From: Candidatus Shapirobacteria bacterium CG06_land_8_20_14_3_00_40_12
GTDB taxonomy: Bacteria; Patescibacteriota; Microgenomatia; UBA12405
Assembly (NCBI GenBank): GCA_002780135.1
Contig: PEWA01000012.1
Coordinates: forward strand, 1-20,901
Direction: 5' to 3'
DNA length: 20,901 bases
Positions 1 to 6,956 of the stretch are shown here, one piece after another; within the stretch, counting starts at the first letter, position 1, and each line of letters begins with the position of its first letter. Both the position numbers and the translations under genes were made by a program. The notes under the pieces are model-generated. The model had not been told where the DNA came from, made no database searches, and was given only the letters and a program-made list of their open reading frames with translations.

Positions 1-25
1 TTCGAATTTTTTCAAAAACGTTCAC

Positions 26-247
26 ATGTACTACGTATATGTAATTAGATCATTAAGTAGTGGACAATTGTACAAAGGTCAGACAAATAATTTAGAAAGA
101 AGATTGCATGAACATGAAATTGACCGTTGGGGACCATACGATTTAGTTTTCGTACAAATTTGTGACAACAGATCCGAATCAATGTTGTTAGAGAAATATT
201 TAAAAACCGGGCAAGGAAGAAAATATATTAATTCACTTATTACCTAG
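26..247 (+). CDS. Small GIY-YIG domain protein (copy 1)
   Basis: A 73-residue protein that is essentially a bare GIY-YIG nuclease core. The first strand reads YYVYVIRS, followed by the variant YIG strand LYKGQTNN and an ERRLHEH helix carrying the conserved Arg. The Glu of SESMLLEKYL fits the metal-binding helix position. Family knowledge: such UPF0213/YhbQ-like proteins are predicted DNA endonucleases whose cellular role is mostly unknown. The C-terminus is shorter than in the two other copies here (96 and 89 residues). The start is the first ATG after the window edge and no Shine-Dalgarno is visible. A perfect 16-bp palindrome begins three bases after the TAG stop, as a palindrome also does for copy 2. 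Family call is fairly sure; activity is not. Confidence 0.8.
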   Translation: MYYVYVIRSLSSGQLYKGQTNNLERRLHEHEIDRWGPYDLVFVQICDNRSESMLLEKYLKTGQGRKYINSLIT

Positions 248-250
248 GAC

Positions 251-317
251 ATCCGCCTAGGCGGATAATCGGGGGCCCATAGGTACCCCTTGTGGGTATT
301 CGACTCCCCTTGGAGTC
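251..317. repeat. Cluster of three short palindromes
   Basis: Between the GIY-YIG gene and the ABC exporter lie three consecutive hairpin-capable sequences. The first is the perfect palindrome ATCCGCCTAGGCGGAT (251-266). The second is TACCC/GGGTA (284-288 with 294-298). The third is GACTCC-CCTT-GGAGTC (302-317). None is followed by a T-run, so a classical intrinsic terminator is unlikely. They resemble the REP-like intergenic palindromes elsewhere in the window, and could act as 3' mRNA stabilisers or be remnants of small mobile repeats. Confidence 0.6.
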
Positions 318-340
318 ACAATATCACCCATCTGCGGTAT

Positions 341-346
341 TATAAA
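341..346 (+). promoter_or_regulatory. Putative -10 box for the ABC exporter operon
   Basis: TATAAA (341-346, within TATTATAAAT) ends five bases before the GTG start at 352. No convincing -35 is seen and there is no Shine-Dalgarno. The spacing implies transcription starting at or next to the start codon (leaderless), a pattern repeated at other genes here. The AT-rich background makes a single match weak. Confidence 0.4.
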
Positions 347-351
347 TTACC

Positions 352-2127
352 GTGGAAAATACCAAATCCTTAAAAACAATCCTACTAAACACCGCCTGGT
401 GCCTCAGATTAATCTATCGGAGCAATCGCGTCCTTTTTATTGGTGTTTTTGTTTTTGGTATTTTTGTGTCCATTGTTCCTTTTTTCCAAAATCGGATCTT
501 TTCGGAGCTTATTGATAGTTTGGTTTATGGTCAAAACTACTGGATTTCTACCTTATTTCTTTTCTCCGGTATTTTGGCCCTAAACTCTGTCTTTTTTTAT
601 CTTCAAAGCCAGTTTAGCCGGGTTTTAGATATCCAACTTCAGGCATATCTTCGCAAACTTTTTATTAACAAAGTTACCACCCTCGATTATCAACACCTTG
701 AGGGCAAAGATACCAGCAATCTTATCTCCAAGGTCGATGAAGAATTCGGTTGGCGCATCCGCCAAACTCTCTCCGACGCCAATAGTATATTTACTAGTCT
801 CATAAGTCTTTTGGCAGTTTCCGCTATCCTCATTCCCAAATTTCCCCTTCTTTGGTTCATTATTTTTCTAAGTCAGGTTCCTCAATATTTCTTTCAAAGA
901 TATTGGGTCCAGAAAGATTGGCAGATTCACGAAAAAAATAGCGACAAAACCAAACTGATGTGGGACCTAAATTGGCAACTTCGTCAAAAAAATTACATTG
1001 CCGAACTAAGAATTAACAGTGCCATCAAATATCTGTTTCGAAAGTTTGCCGACTCTTGGGACTTTTTTGCCAACTCCCGTACCCAACTTCGGGTTCAACA
1101 GACCCCAACCGAATTTGGTCTAATTGCCCTTTCGACTTTAATCAGTGCCTTCTGTCTCTACACTTTAATAAACAGTACCCATTTAGGATTAATCACTATT
1201 GGTCTTTTTACCTTTTATTTTCAATCAATTTCCGCCACCGCCAACTTTTTTCGGGGTCTGGTTTTCAGCTCCGTCAGTGTTACTGAAAATAGCTATCATA
1301 TTGGTAATTTTAAAAAAGTATTGGGATTAATAAATACTATTAAAAGTGGGGTTAAAATCGTTTCCAAACCTCACCCGCCCAAAATTGAATTCAAAAATGT
1401 TTCTTTCAAATACCCCGAAACCAATCGCTATGTTTTCCAAAACCTAAACCTAACCATCGGCCCTCAAGAGGAAATAGCTATTGTTGGCCAAAACGGTGCC
1501 GGTAAAAGTACCCTGATTAAACTTCTCTGTCATTTTTACGAACCTACTTCCGGCCAAATTCTGATAAATGGCACTGATCTTCGATTATTAAAACTTGATA
1601 GTTGGTACCGCCAACTTTCATTTTTGGCTCAGGAATTTAACAGTTTTTACAACCTCACTTTAAAAGAAAGCATATTTCTTGGGCACCCTCAAAATCCAAG
1701 CGACCAAAAGATTTTAGAAGCTCTGAACCTTGCCGACGCCTCTTTTATAAAAAGATATTCCCGAGGGTTGGATACTCCCATGAGTCTTCGCTACGGTGGC
1801 GAAGAACCTTCTTGGGGACAGTCCCAAAAACTGGCCATAGCTAGAGTTTTTTATCGGAATAGTCCAATAATAATTTTGGACGAACCCACCGCCTCCATTG
1901 ATGCTGTCTCCGAAAGTAAAATCTTTTCCCGTCTTTACAAAACTGTCAAAAACAAAACTCTTATTATTGTCTCCCACCGCTTTTCAACTGTCCGAAACGC
2001 CCAGAGGATCTTAGTCATCAACCAGGGCAAAATCGTCGAAGCTGGAACCCACCAGAAGCTTCTAGACCTAAAAGGACTCTACTCCCACTCCTTCCATCTC
2101 CAAGCCAAAGGTTATACTCAAGAATAA
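352..2127 (+). CDS. ABC exporter, fused membrane and ATPase half-transporter
   Basis: A 591-residue half-transporter with the MsbA/lipid-exporter layout. Hydrophobic segments lie near residues 28-46, 65-85, 148-162, 166-182, 256-274 and 279-298, followed by a nucleotide-binding domain from about 345. Walker A is GQNGAGKST (379-387), the Q-loop Gln is 427, Walker B is IIILDEP with D510/E511, and the H-loop His is 542. The signature motif is unusual: PSWGQ (486-490) in place of LSGGQ. It would work as a homodimer or with an unseen partner; the substrate cannot be told. The start is GTG; the next gene follows after one base, so the two are probably co-expressed. Confidence 0.9.
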   Translation: MENTKSLKTILLNTAWCLRLIYRSNRVLFIGVFVFGIFVSIVPFFQNRIFSELIDSLVYGQNYWISTLFLFSGILALNSVFFYLQSQFSRVLDIQLQAYLRKLFINKVTTLDYQHLEGKDTSNLISKVDEEFGWRIRQTLSDANSIFTSLISLLAVSAILIPKFPLLWFIIFLSQVPQYFFQRYWVQKDWQIHEKNSDKTKLMWDLNWQLRQKNYIAELRINSAIKYLFRKFADSWDFFANSRTQLRVQQTPTEFGLIALSTLISAFCLYTLINSTHLGLITIGLFTFYFQSISATANFFRGLVFSSVSVTENSYHIGNFKKVLGLINTIKSGVKIVSKPHPPKIEFKNVSFKYPETNRYVFQNLNLTIGPQEEIAIVGQNGAGKSTLIKLLCHFYEPTSGQILINGTDLRLLKLDSWYRQLSFLAQEFNSFYNLTLKESIFLGHPQNPSDQKILEALNLADASFIKRYSRGLDTPMSLRYGGEEPSWGQSQKLAIARVFYRNSPIIILDEPTASIDAVSESKIFSRLYKTVKNKTLIIVSHRFSTVRNAQRILVINQGKIVEAGTHQKLLDLKGLYSHSFHLQAKGYTQE

Positions 2128-2128
2128 T

Positions 2129-2749
2129 ATGCTCTACATTTTTCACGGCGATGATCTTTTCCACAGCCGCGAAGCCCATCAGAACTTTTTAGATCAACTT
2201 AAGGATAAAGAAGTTATGCGTCAAGAGTCAAAAGACTATAATTTTGACAAACTCAACCTCTTTATTAATTCTCCCTCATTGTTTCAAAACGCCCGGGTTC
2301 TGGCTCTCTATAATCCTTTTTCCTTAACTAAAGGTCAACTAGAAAAATTATCTTCTTTGATAAAAAAGAACCAATATGTGGACACCGCCATTTGGCAAGA
2401 CCGACCTCTTCGTCAAAATGAAATTTCTCTTTTTGGGTCAGCCAAAGTCCAAAAGTTCCCCCTCGACAAGAAACTTTTTGCCTGTTTAAATTCACTTAAA
2501 CCCAGAAACCATCGTTCCTTTACCGAAAACTACTTAAAGGTAGTTAAGCAAGAACCATTTGAGCTCGTCTTTTACTGGTTTAAAAACAGGCTTCGCCAAA
2601 ACCTCTCTTCTTTTTCCCCTTTCCCCTCCGAAAAGCTTAAGTTATGCTATCTGGCCCTAATTGATCTTGATTATCAAATCAGAACCGGCACACTGGTAGA
2701 AACCAAAGAAAACGCCCTCCTCAATCTTCTTTTTAATCTGATGTCTTAG
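2129..2749 (+). CDS. holA: DNA polymerase III delta (clamp-loader)-like protein, short
   Basis: A 206-residue protein with a HolA-like beginning, MLYIFHGDDLFHSREA, matching the N-terminal region where delta subunits carry a degenerate nucleotide fold. Its ending, LIDLDYQIRTGTL followed by an acidic/Leu-rich helix, matches the collar helix typical of delta (LLELDLAIKSG-type). Delta opens the sliding clamp. The protein is well below the usual ~330 residues, so the middle is compressed, as often seen in reduced genomes. It starts one base after the exporter stop. The call rests on the two ends only, so a divergent paralogue or an unrelated protein remains possible. Confidence 0.6.
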   Translation: MLYIFHGDDLFHSREAHQNFLDQLKDKEVMRQESKDYNFDKLNLFINSPSLFQNARVLALYNPFSLTKGQLEKLSSLIKKNQYVDTAIWQDRPLRQNEISLFGSAKVQKFPLDKKLFACLNSLKPRNHRSFTENYLKVVKQEPFELVFYWFKNRLRQNLSSFSPFPSEKLKLCYLALIDLDYQIRTGTLVETKENALLNLLFNLMS

Positions 2750-2769
2750 TATCACTCCCTTTTTTCTGT

Positions 2770-2775
2770 TATTAT
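2770..2775 (+). promoter_or_regulatory. Putative -10 box for the cupin/ppsA pair
   Basis: TATTAT (2770-2775) stands six bases before the ATG at 2782 in a 32-base gap that lacks a Shine-Dalgarno. A poor -35 (TTAGTA, 2746-2751) lies 18 bases upstream. The geometry again suggests a leaderless transcript. Confidence 0.35.
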
Positions 2776-2781
2776 TTTCTA

Positions 2782-3183
2782 ATGTCCCAAAAAATTCTCA
2801 AGCCCTGGGGTTTTGAAATTCTAGTAACCGCCGCCTCTCTTCCCTATGGTGGCAAAATCTCATTTACTCGGACCGGGAAGCGCTGGTCACTTCAATATCA
2901 CGATCAAAAAACAGAAACTCTTGTCCTTCTTTCCGGTCAAGCCAACCTCAGTCTCGGTCCGGATCAAAACTCACTGGTAACTCTCCCTATGGAACCAAGC
3001 CAAGAATACACCATCAAACCTTCCACTATTCACCGCTTTCAGGCTGTTACTGATTGTGTTACCGTTGAGTTTTCCACTCCGGAAATCGGCACCACCTTCC
3101 GCCTTGAAGATGACTACTCCCGCCCAAACGAATCAGACGCCACCAGATTATTACCCGGCCGCGGTTGGCAACCACTAAAATAA
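2782..3183 (+). CDS. Single-domain cupin, mannose-6-phosphate isomerase type II-like
   Basis: A 133-residue cupin. The first cupin motif supplies H40 and E45 around YHDQKTE and the Gly of LLSGQ; the second supplies H84 in IKPSTIHRF. The segment FRLEDDYSR near the C-terminus matches the end of the cupin domain of bifunctional ManC (mannose-6-phosphate isomerase/guanylyltransferase), but no nucleotidyltransferase domain is present. The first motif has only one His (YHDQ, not HxH), so metal binding may be altered. It ends one base before ppsA, which suggests a shared transcript. A sugar-phosphate role is plausible but unproven. Confidence 0.7.
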   Translation: MSQKILKPWGFEILVTAASLPYGGKISFTRTGKRWSLQYHDQKTETLVLLSGQANLSLGPDQNSLVTLPMEPSQEYTIKPSTIHRFQAVTDCVTVEFSTPEIGTTFRLEDDYSRPNESDATRLLPGRGWQPLK

Positions 3184-3184
3184 T

Positions 3185-5473
3185 ATGAAAACTCCTGCCC
3201 TTATTTGGTTTAAGGATATCAAGTTTGAAGATGTCGCCACCGTTGGTGGTAAAGGAGCCAATTTAGGAGAAATGTATAGTCTCGGTATTCCCGTTCCCAA
3301 TGGTTTTGTGGTCACAGCCCGTACCTATTTTAATTTTATTGAAAAAAATAATCTAAAACCTCAAATAAAAAATATCCTTGACTCTGCCAATGTTGATCAC
3401 CCCGACGAGCTTCTCTCCGCTTCCAAAAAAATCAAAGCTATTATCAAAAAAGCTCCAATTCCCGACACAGTCGCCATTGAAATAATGAGCGCCTATAAAA
3501 AACTGGGAAGTTTTGGTGGTTTAAAGGATTTACCGGTAGCCGTTAGATCTTCAGCTACCGCCGAAGATAGTATTGACGCTTCTTTTGCCGGTCAACAGGA
3601 AACCTTTCTTAATGTTATTGGGGAAAGCAATGTGTTAAATCGCGTCCGCGATTGTTGGGCCTCACTTTTTACTCCCCGTTCTATTTTTTACCGAGTCAAA
3701 AAGAAGTTCGACCATTTCCAGGTTGGGGTAGCCGTCCCGGTTCAAAAAATGGTTCAAAGCGATATCTCCGGTATCATGTTTACCGTCAACCCGGTTTCCA
3801 ATACTAAAAACGAAATTGTCATTGAGACCATTTGGGGTCTGGGTGAATACATAGTTCAGGGTATTACTACTCCGGACCAACATATAATTAACAAGTCGAC
3901 CTGGGAAATCCAATATAAAAATTCCACCCCCCAAGATCGACAGTTAGTTAAATCGGAAAACGAAACTCATGAAGCCGAAGTTCCTAAATACAAACAAAAT
4001 AAATTTAAAATAAACGATGAGACAGCTATAAAAATTGCCAGAATCGGCCAAAAACTCCATAACCATTACGGTAAGGCTCAAGATATCGAATTTGCTATTG
4101 CCAAAGGTAAACTATTTATTGTCCAAACCAGACCCATCACCACCTTGGCCTCTGGTGACAATCAAAAATCAATTGAAGTTTCTGAAGCTCCGTTTCTTCT
4201 AGGTGAAGCTGCCAGTCCCGGATTTGCCGCAGGTCCCGTAATTCTCATTAAAAGTCCCAAAGAAATTAGTCGGGTGGTCCCAGGCCAAATTATGGTTATT
4301 AGTATGACCACTCCAGATTTTGTCCCGGCTATGAAAAAAGTATCGGGAATTATTACTGACAAGGGTGGTCAAACATCTCATGCCGCCATTGTTTCCCGCG
4401 AATTGGGAGTTCCTTGTGTCGTTGGCACCAAAACTGCCACCAAAGAATTTAAAGAAGGTGACATAGTCACCCTAGATGGCGCCAGTGGCCGAATTTGGAA
4501 AGGTGATCAAACCCCAACCTTCCCTCAATTAAAAAATATTCCTTCGGTTGATAAAAATCTTAAAACCGCCACCAAACTCTATGTCAATTTAGGTGAACCG
4601 GAACTGGCTAAAGACATCAGTCAAAAAAACGTTGACGGCGTCGGACTTCTTCGGGCCGAGTTTATGATGGCCAACATCGGTACCCACCCCAAACGAATGA
4701 TTTCCGAAGGCCGAGAAAAAGAATACATTGAAACCCTGGCTAAGGGAATTACTGAATTTTGCAAAAACTTCAACCCCCGACCGGTAATTTACCGAGCCAC
4801 CGATTTCAAAACCAATGAATATCGATATCTTCGCTTTGGCAAACTTTATGAACCGGAAGAACCTAATCCTCTTTTGGGTTTCAGAGGCGCCATTCGTTAC
4901 ATCAATTCCCCCGACGTTTTCCAGATGGAACTTGAAGCCATTAAAACAGTTCGTAATCGTTTTAACCTAAAAAATCTTTGGTTAATGATTCCTTTTTGCC
5001 GAACTCCAAATGAACTTTTTGAGGTCAAAAAAATTGTTTCCGGTGTTGGCCTCATGCGTAGTCCCAGTTTCAAACTTTTCATGATGGCCGAGATTCCCAG
5101 CAATGTTATCTTGCTGGATAAATTTATCGATGTCGGTATCGACGGAATTTCTATAGGCAGTAACGATTTAACCATGTTGACCCTGGGTCTTGACCGCGAT
5201 AATTCTGAAGTCGCCAAAGGTTTTAGCGAGATGGACCCATCTATTCTTTGGAGTTTAAAAAGATTAGTCACTAAAGCCAAAAAACGGGGAATTTTAGTTT
5301 CTATTTGTGGTCAAGCCCCCAGTAATTACCCGGAATTAGTTGAAAAATTAGTTAAATGGGGAGTCAGTAGTATTTCCGTCTCCCCCGATGCTATTACCCG
5401 CACCCGGGAAATTATCTCCTGGGCCGAAAAAAGAAAAATTCTATCCCCGCGAAGGCGGGGATCCACACTCTGA
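3185..5473 (+). CDS. ppsA: Phosphoenolpyruvate synthase
   Basis: A 762-residue cytosolic enzyme that converts pyruvate, ATP and water to phosphoenolpyruvate, AMP and phosphate. The domains are complete: an ATP-grasp/PPDK N-terminal domain (GGKGANLGEM 21-30; R121 in AVRSSATAED), a swivelling phospho-carrier domain with H399 in GGQTSHAAIVSREL, and a C-terminal TIM barrel with C708 in SICGQAPS. In CPR cells PpsA usually serves the pyruvate/PEP node of truncated glycolysis. It starts one base after the cupin. The last nine residues (SPRRRGSTL) are encoded by a GC-rich palindrome (5443-5462) and look like a late addition that supplied a new stop. Confidence 0.95.
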   Translation: MKTPALIWFKDIKFEDVATVGGKGANLGEMYSLGIPVPNGFVVTARTYFNFIEKNNLKPQIKNILDSANVDHPDELLSASKKIKAIIKKAPIPDTVAIEIMSAYKKLGSFGGLKDLPVAVRSSATAEDSIDASFAGQQETFLNVIGESNVLNRVRDCWASLFTPRSIFYRVKKKFDHFQVGVAVPVQKMVQSDISGIMFTVNPVSNTKNEIVIETIWGLGEYIVQGITTPDQHIINKSTWEIQYKNSTPQDRQLVKSENETHEAEVPKYKQNKFKINDETAIKIARIGQKLHNHYGKAQDIEFAIAKGKLFIVQTRPITTLASGDNQKSIEVSEAPFLLGEAASPGFAAGPVILIKSPKEISRVVPGQIMVISMTTPDFVPAMKKVSGIITDKGGQTSHAAIVSRELGVPCVVGTKTATKEFKEGDIVTLDGASGRIWKGDQTPTFPQLKNIPSVDKNLKTATKLYVNLGEPELAKDISQKNVDGVGLLRAEFMMANIGTHPKRMISEGREKEYIETLAKGITEFCKNFNPRPVIYRATDFKTNEYRYLRFGKLYEPEEPNPLLGFRGAIRYINSPDVFQMELEAIKTVRNRFNLKNLWLMIPFCRTPNELFEVKKIVSGVGLMRSPSFKLFMMAEIPSNVILLDKFIDVGIDGISIGSNDLTMLTLGLDRDNSEVAKGFSEMDPSILWSLKRLVTKAKKRGILVSICGQAPSNYPELVEKLVKWGVSSISVSPDAITRTREIISWAEKRKILSPRRRGSTL
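5443..5462. repeat. REP-like palindrome inside the 3' end of ppsA
   Basis: ATCCCCGC-GAAG-GCGGGGAT is a perfect 8-bp stem with a 4-base loop. It lies in frame at the end of ppsA and encodes most of its final residues. No T-run follows. Its core resembles the palindromes at 5511 and 5831. Confidence 0.75.
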
Positions 5474-5510
5474 AATTTGTACCGCTACCTGTTAACAACG
5501 TGCTTCGTCA

Positions 5511-5528
5511 TTCCCGCGAACGCGGGAA
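5511..5528. repeat. REP-like palindrome, left of GIY-YIG copy 2
   Basis: TTCCCGCG-AA-CGCGGGAA, preceded by GTCA, lies one base beyond the stop of the minus-strand GIY-YIG gene. The same GTCA-TTCCCGC unit occurs in opposite orientation at 5831-5852, so the two bracket the gene. A weaker stem, TATATCA/TGATATA (5531-5552), overlaps the gene end. No T-run makes it a clear terminator. Confidence 0.75.
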
Positions 5529-5529
5529 C

Positions 5530-5820
5530 CTATATCAATATCTTCTGATATAAATCATTCCAATTATTATTTTGTTTTTCAATTAGTTCAATTTTCCAAA
5601 CTCTTCGCCATTTTTTTAATTGTTTTTCTCTTTTAATCGCTTGATTTATGTTGTTATGTTCCTCAAAGTAAACCAATCTATGAACACCATACTCTTTAGT
5701 AAATCCATCGATAATTTCATTTCTATGTTCAAATACTCTTCTTTTTAAATTTGACGTCACTCCGACATACAATGTTCCATTTTTTCTACTCGCCATCATA
5801 TACACAAAATACCTTTGCAT
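5530..5820 (-). CDS. Small GIY-YIG nuclease family protein (copy 2)
   Basis: A 96-residue protein with FVYMMASRKNGTLYVGVTSNL (GIY and YIG strands), the catalytic-type Arg in LKRRVFEH, a conserved GVHRLVYFEEH strand, and KREKQLKKWRRVWKIELIE with the metal-binding Glu. This is the widespread single-domain family of predicted endonucleases with no settled function. It is the last gene of the lexA-hicBA-rsmI strand and is bracketed by inverted REP-like palindromes at 5511-5528 and 5831-5848. The start is the ATG at 5820, with no Shine-Dalgarno. The bracketing suggests that gene and repeats may move or be maintained together. Confidence 0.85.
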   Translation of the reverse strand: MQRYFVYMMASRKNGTLYVGVTSNLKRRVFEHRNEIIDGFTKEYGVHRLVYFEEHNNINQAIKREKQLKKWRRVWKIELIEKQNNNWNDLYQKILI

Positions 5821-5830
5821 TATTTTTGGC

Positions 5831-5848
5831 TTCCCGCTTTCGCGGGAA
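5831..5848. repeat. REP-like palindrome, right of GIY-YIG copy 2
   Basis: TTCCCGC-TTTC-GCGGGAA followed by TGAC. Read on the minus strand it is GTCATTCCCGCGAAAGCGGGAA, differing by one base from the left copy over that 22-base unit. It lies between rsmI and the GIY-YIG start. Confidence 0.75.
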
Positions 5849-5856
5849 TGACAATC

Positions 5857-6495
5857 CTATTTAAATACAACCACTACTTCACCCCTGGTATCTCCATCCA
5901 TTTCATTTTTTACTTCTTCAAATTTCTTAGTCATCTCCCGGCAAATCCGAATCTGCACATCCTTTCCATAAACTTCTTTAATTTCGCCTACTAATTTTTT
6001 CAGTCTATTTGGTGATTCATAAACCACTTTGGCTCCCTCAACTGTTTTATATTTCTCCAAAATCCTTCTTTTATCCCCCTCTTTTTTTGGTAAAAATCCC
6101 AGAAAAGAAAATCTCTGCATCGGCAACCCGGATAATACTAAGGCATTAATAACGGCATCGGCTCCGGAAATAGCTGTATATTTTAATCCCAACTCCTGGC
6201 ATTTTTTTACCAAAAGCCAGCCCGGATCAGAAAGCAGGGGAGTGCCGGCATTGGTTACCAGTCCTACTTCCAAGCCTTCTTTTAACCATCCTATTACTTG
6301 AGGTATTTTTTGTCTTTCCACCTCATCATAAAACGACACTAATTTAATCTGATTTTTTATCCCTAATTCTTTTATTAAAATTCCTGTTTTTCTGGTATCT
6401 TCACATAACAATATATCCACTATTTCCAATGTCTTTATGGCTCGGATGGTTATATCCCCCAAGTTCCCGATTGGTGTCGAAATTATATAAAGCAT
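5857..6495 (-). CDS. rsmI: 16S rRNA (cytidine-1402-2'-O)-methyltransferase RsmI, short form
   Basis: A 212-residue tetrapyrrole-methylase-fold enzyme that uses SAM to 2'-O-methylate C1402 in the decoding centre. Diagnostic segments are the N-terminal LYIISTPIGNLGDIT, CEDTRKT, TNAGTPLLSDPG, SGLPMQRFSFLGFLP, YESPNRL and CREMTKKFEE. The usual PGPSA loop reads SGADAV. The family is normally about 270-290 residues; the small C-terminal domain is missing here, probably a lineage trait because the end is clean. The start ATG overlaps the hicA stop (TAATG), so translation is coupled to the toxin-antitoxin pair upstream. Confidence 0.92.
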   Translation of the reverse strand: MLYIISTPIGNLGDITIRAIKTLEIVDILLCEDTRKTGILIKELGIKNQIKLVSFYDEVERQKIPQVIGWLKEGLEVGLVTNAGTPLLSDPGWLLVKKCQELGLKYTAISGADAVINALVLSGLPMQRFSFLGFLPKKEGDKRRILEKYKTVEGAKVVYESPNRLKKLVGEIKEVYGKDVQIRICREMTKKFEEVKNEMDGDTRGEVVVVFK

Positions 6496-6722
6496 TATTT
6501 CTTTAAATAACTTTCAAATTCATTTTGGCCCATATCGGCCTGTCGTAAGATACTTCCAAAAGTACCTACTGCAATTTCCCGATGCATCGGCACAATTACT
6601 GTCAACAAACGTCCACCCCTAAAACCCCTCATTTTTACATGGCTTCCTCTTTGGGACACATCTACAAAACCCGCCTTTCTTAAAGCGCTCAATACCTCTC
6701 TGGCCGTATATCTCTTAGGCAT
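6495..6722 (-). CDS. hicA: HicA-type toxin (mRNA interferase)
   Basis: A 75-residue protein with the double-stranded-RNA-binding-like HicA fold: EVLSALRKAGFVDVSQRGSHVKM carries the catalytic-type H28 in the GSH motif, followed by VIVPMHREIAVGTFGSILRQADM. HicA toxins cleave mRNA and are neutralised by HicB. Its ATG lies within the end of hicB (8-base overlap) and its stop overlaps the rsmI start, so it is tightly coupled on both sides. The order here is antitoxin first. Confidence 0.88.
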   Translation of the reverse strand: MPKRYTAREVLSALRKAGFVDVSQRGSHVKMRGFRGGRLLTVIVPMHREIAVGTFGSILRQADMGQNEFESYLKK

Positions 6723-6933
6723 AAACAGCCGACACTTTTACCTCACCGCTAAACAAAGGCACCAATATTTTCTTATCATCATCCAATAGTAATTCAAAAG
6801 CCTCCTGCAAGTTGTTCAAAGCTTCATCCTGGGTTTTACCCTGAGAAGCTAACTCCAAATTTACCAATTTAGCCACATACAAATCTCCCTCTTTCCACAC
6901 CACTGCCGGATATTTTTTCTTTAATGACTTCAT
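6715..6933 (-). CDS. hicB: HicB-type antitoxin, minimal
   Basis: A 72-residue partial RNase H-fold HicB domain: YPAVVWKEGDLYVAKLVNLE, then the ASQGKTQDEALNNLQEAFELLL helix typical of HicB. It would bind HicA and block it. It lacks the C-terminal ribbon-helix-helix or HTH found in many HicB proteins, so autorepression by direct DNA binding is not obvious. I chose the second ATG (6933) over the in-frame ATG at 6939, because a TAAAAT box ends at 6940 and family members begin at this point. It follows lexA by 23 bases. Confidence 0.85.
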   Translation of the reverse strand: MKSLKKKYPAVVWKEGDLYVAKLVNLELASQGKTQDEALNNLQEAFELLLDDDKKILVPLFSGEVKVSAVYA

Positions 6934-6939
6934 GATCAT

Positions 6940-6945
6940 ATTTTA
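6940..6945 (-). promoter_or_regulatory. Putative -10 box for hicBA-rsmI
   Basis: TAAAAT on the minus strand, six bases before the chosen hicB ATG (6933). No good -35 is seen. It would let hicBA-rsmI be transcribed apart from lexA. Confidence 0.35.
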
Positions 6946-6956
6946 CCACCAAATAT

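Noticed and set aside
4897..5280. 127-codon minus-strand frame within ppsA
   Set aside because: A shadow of a clear, conserved ppsA coding region.
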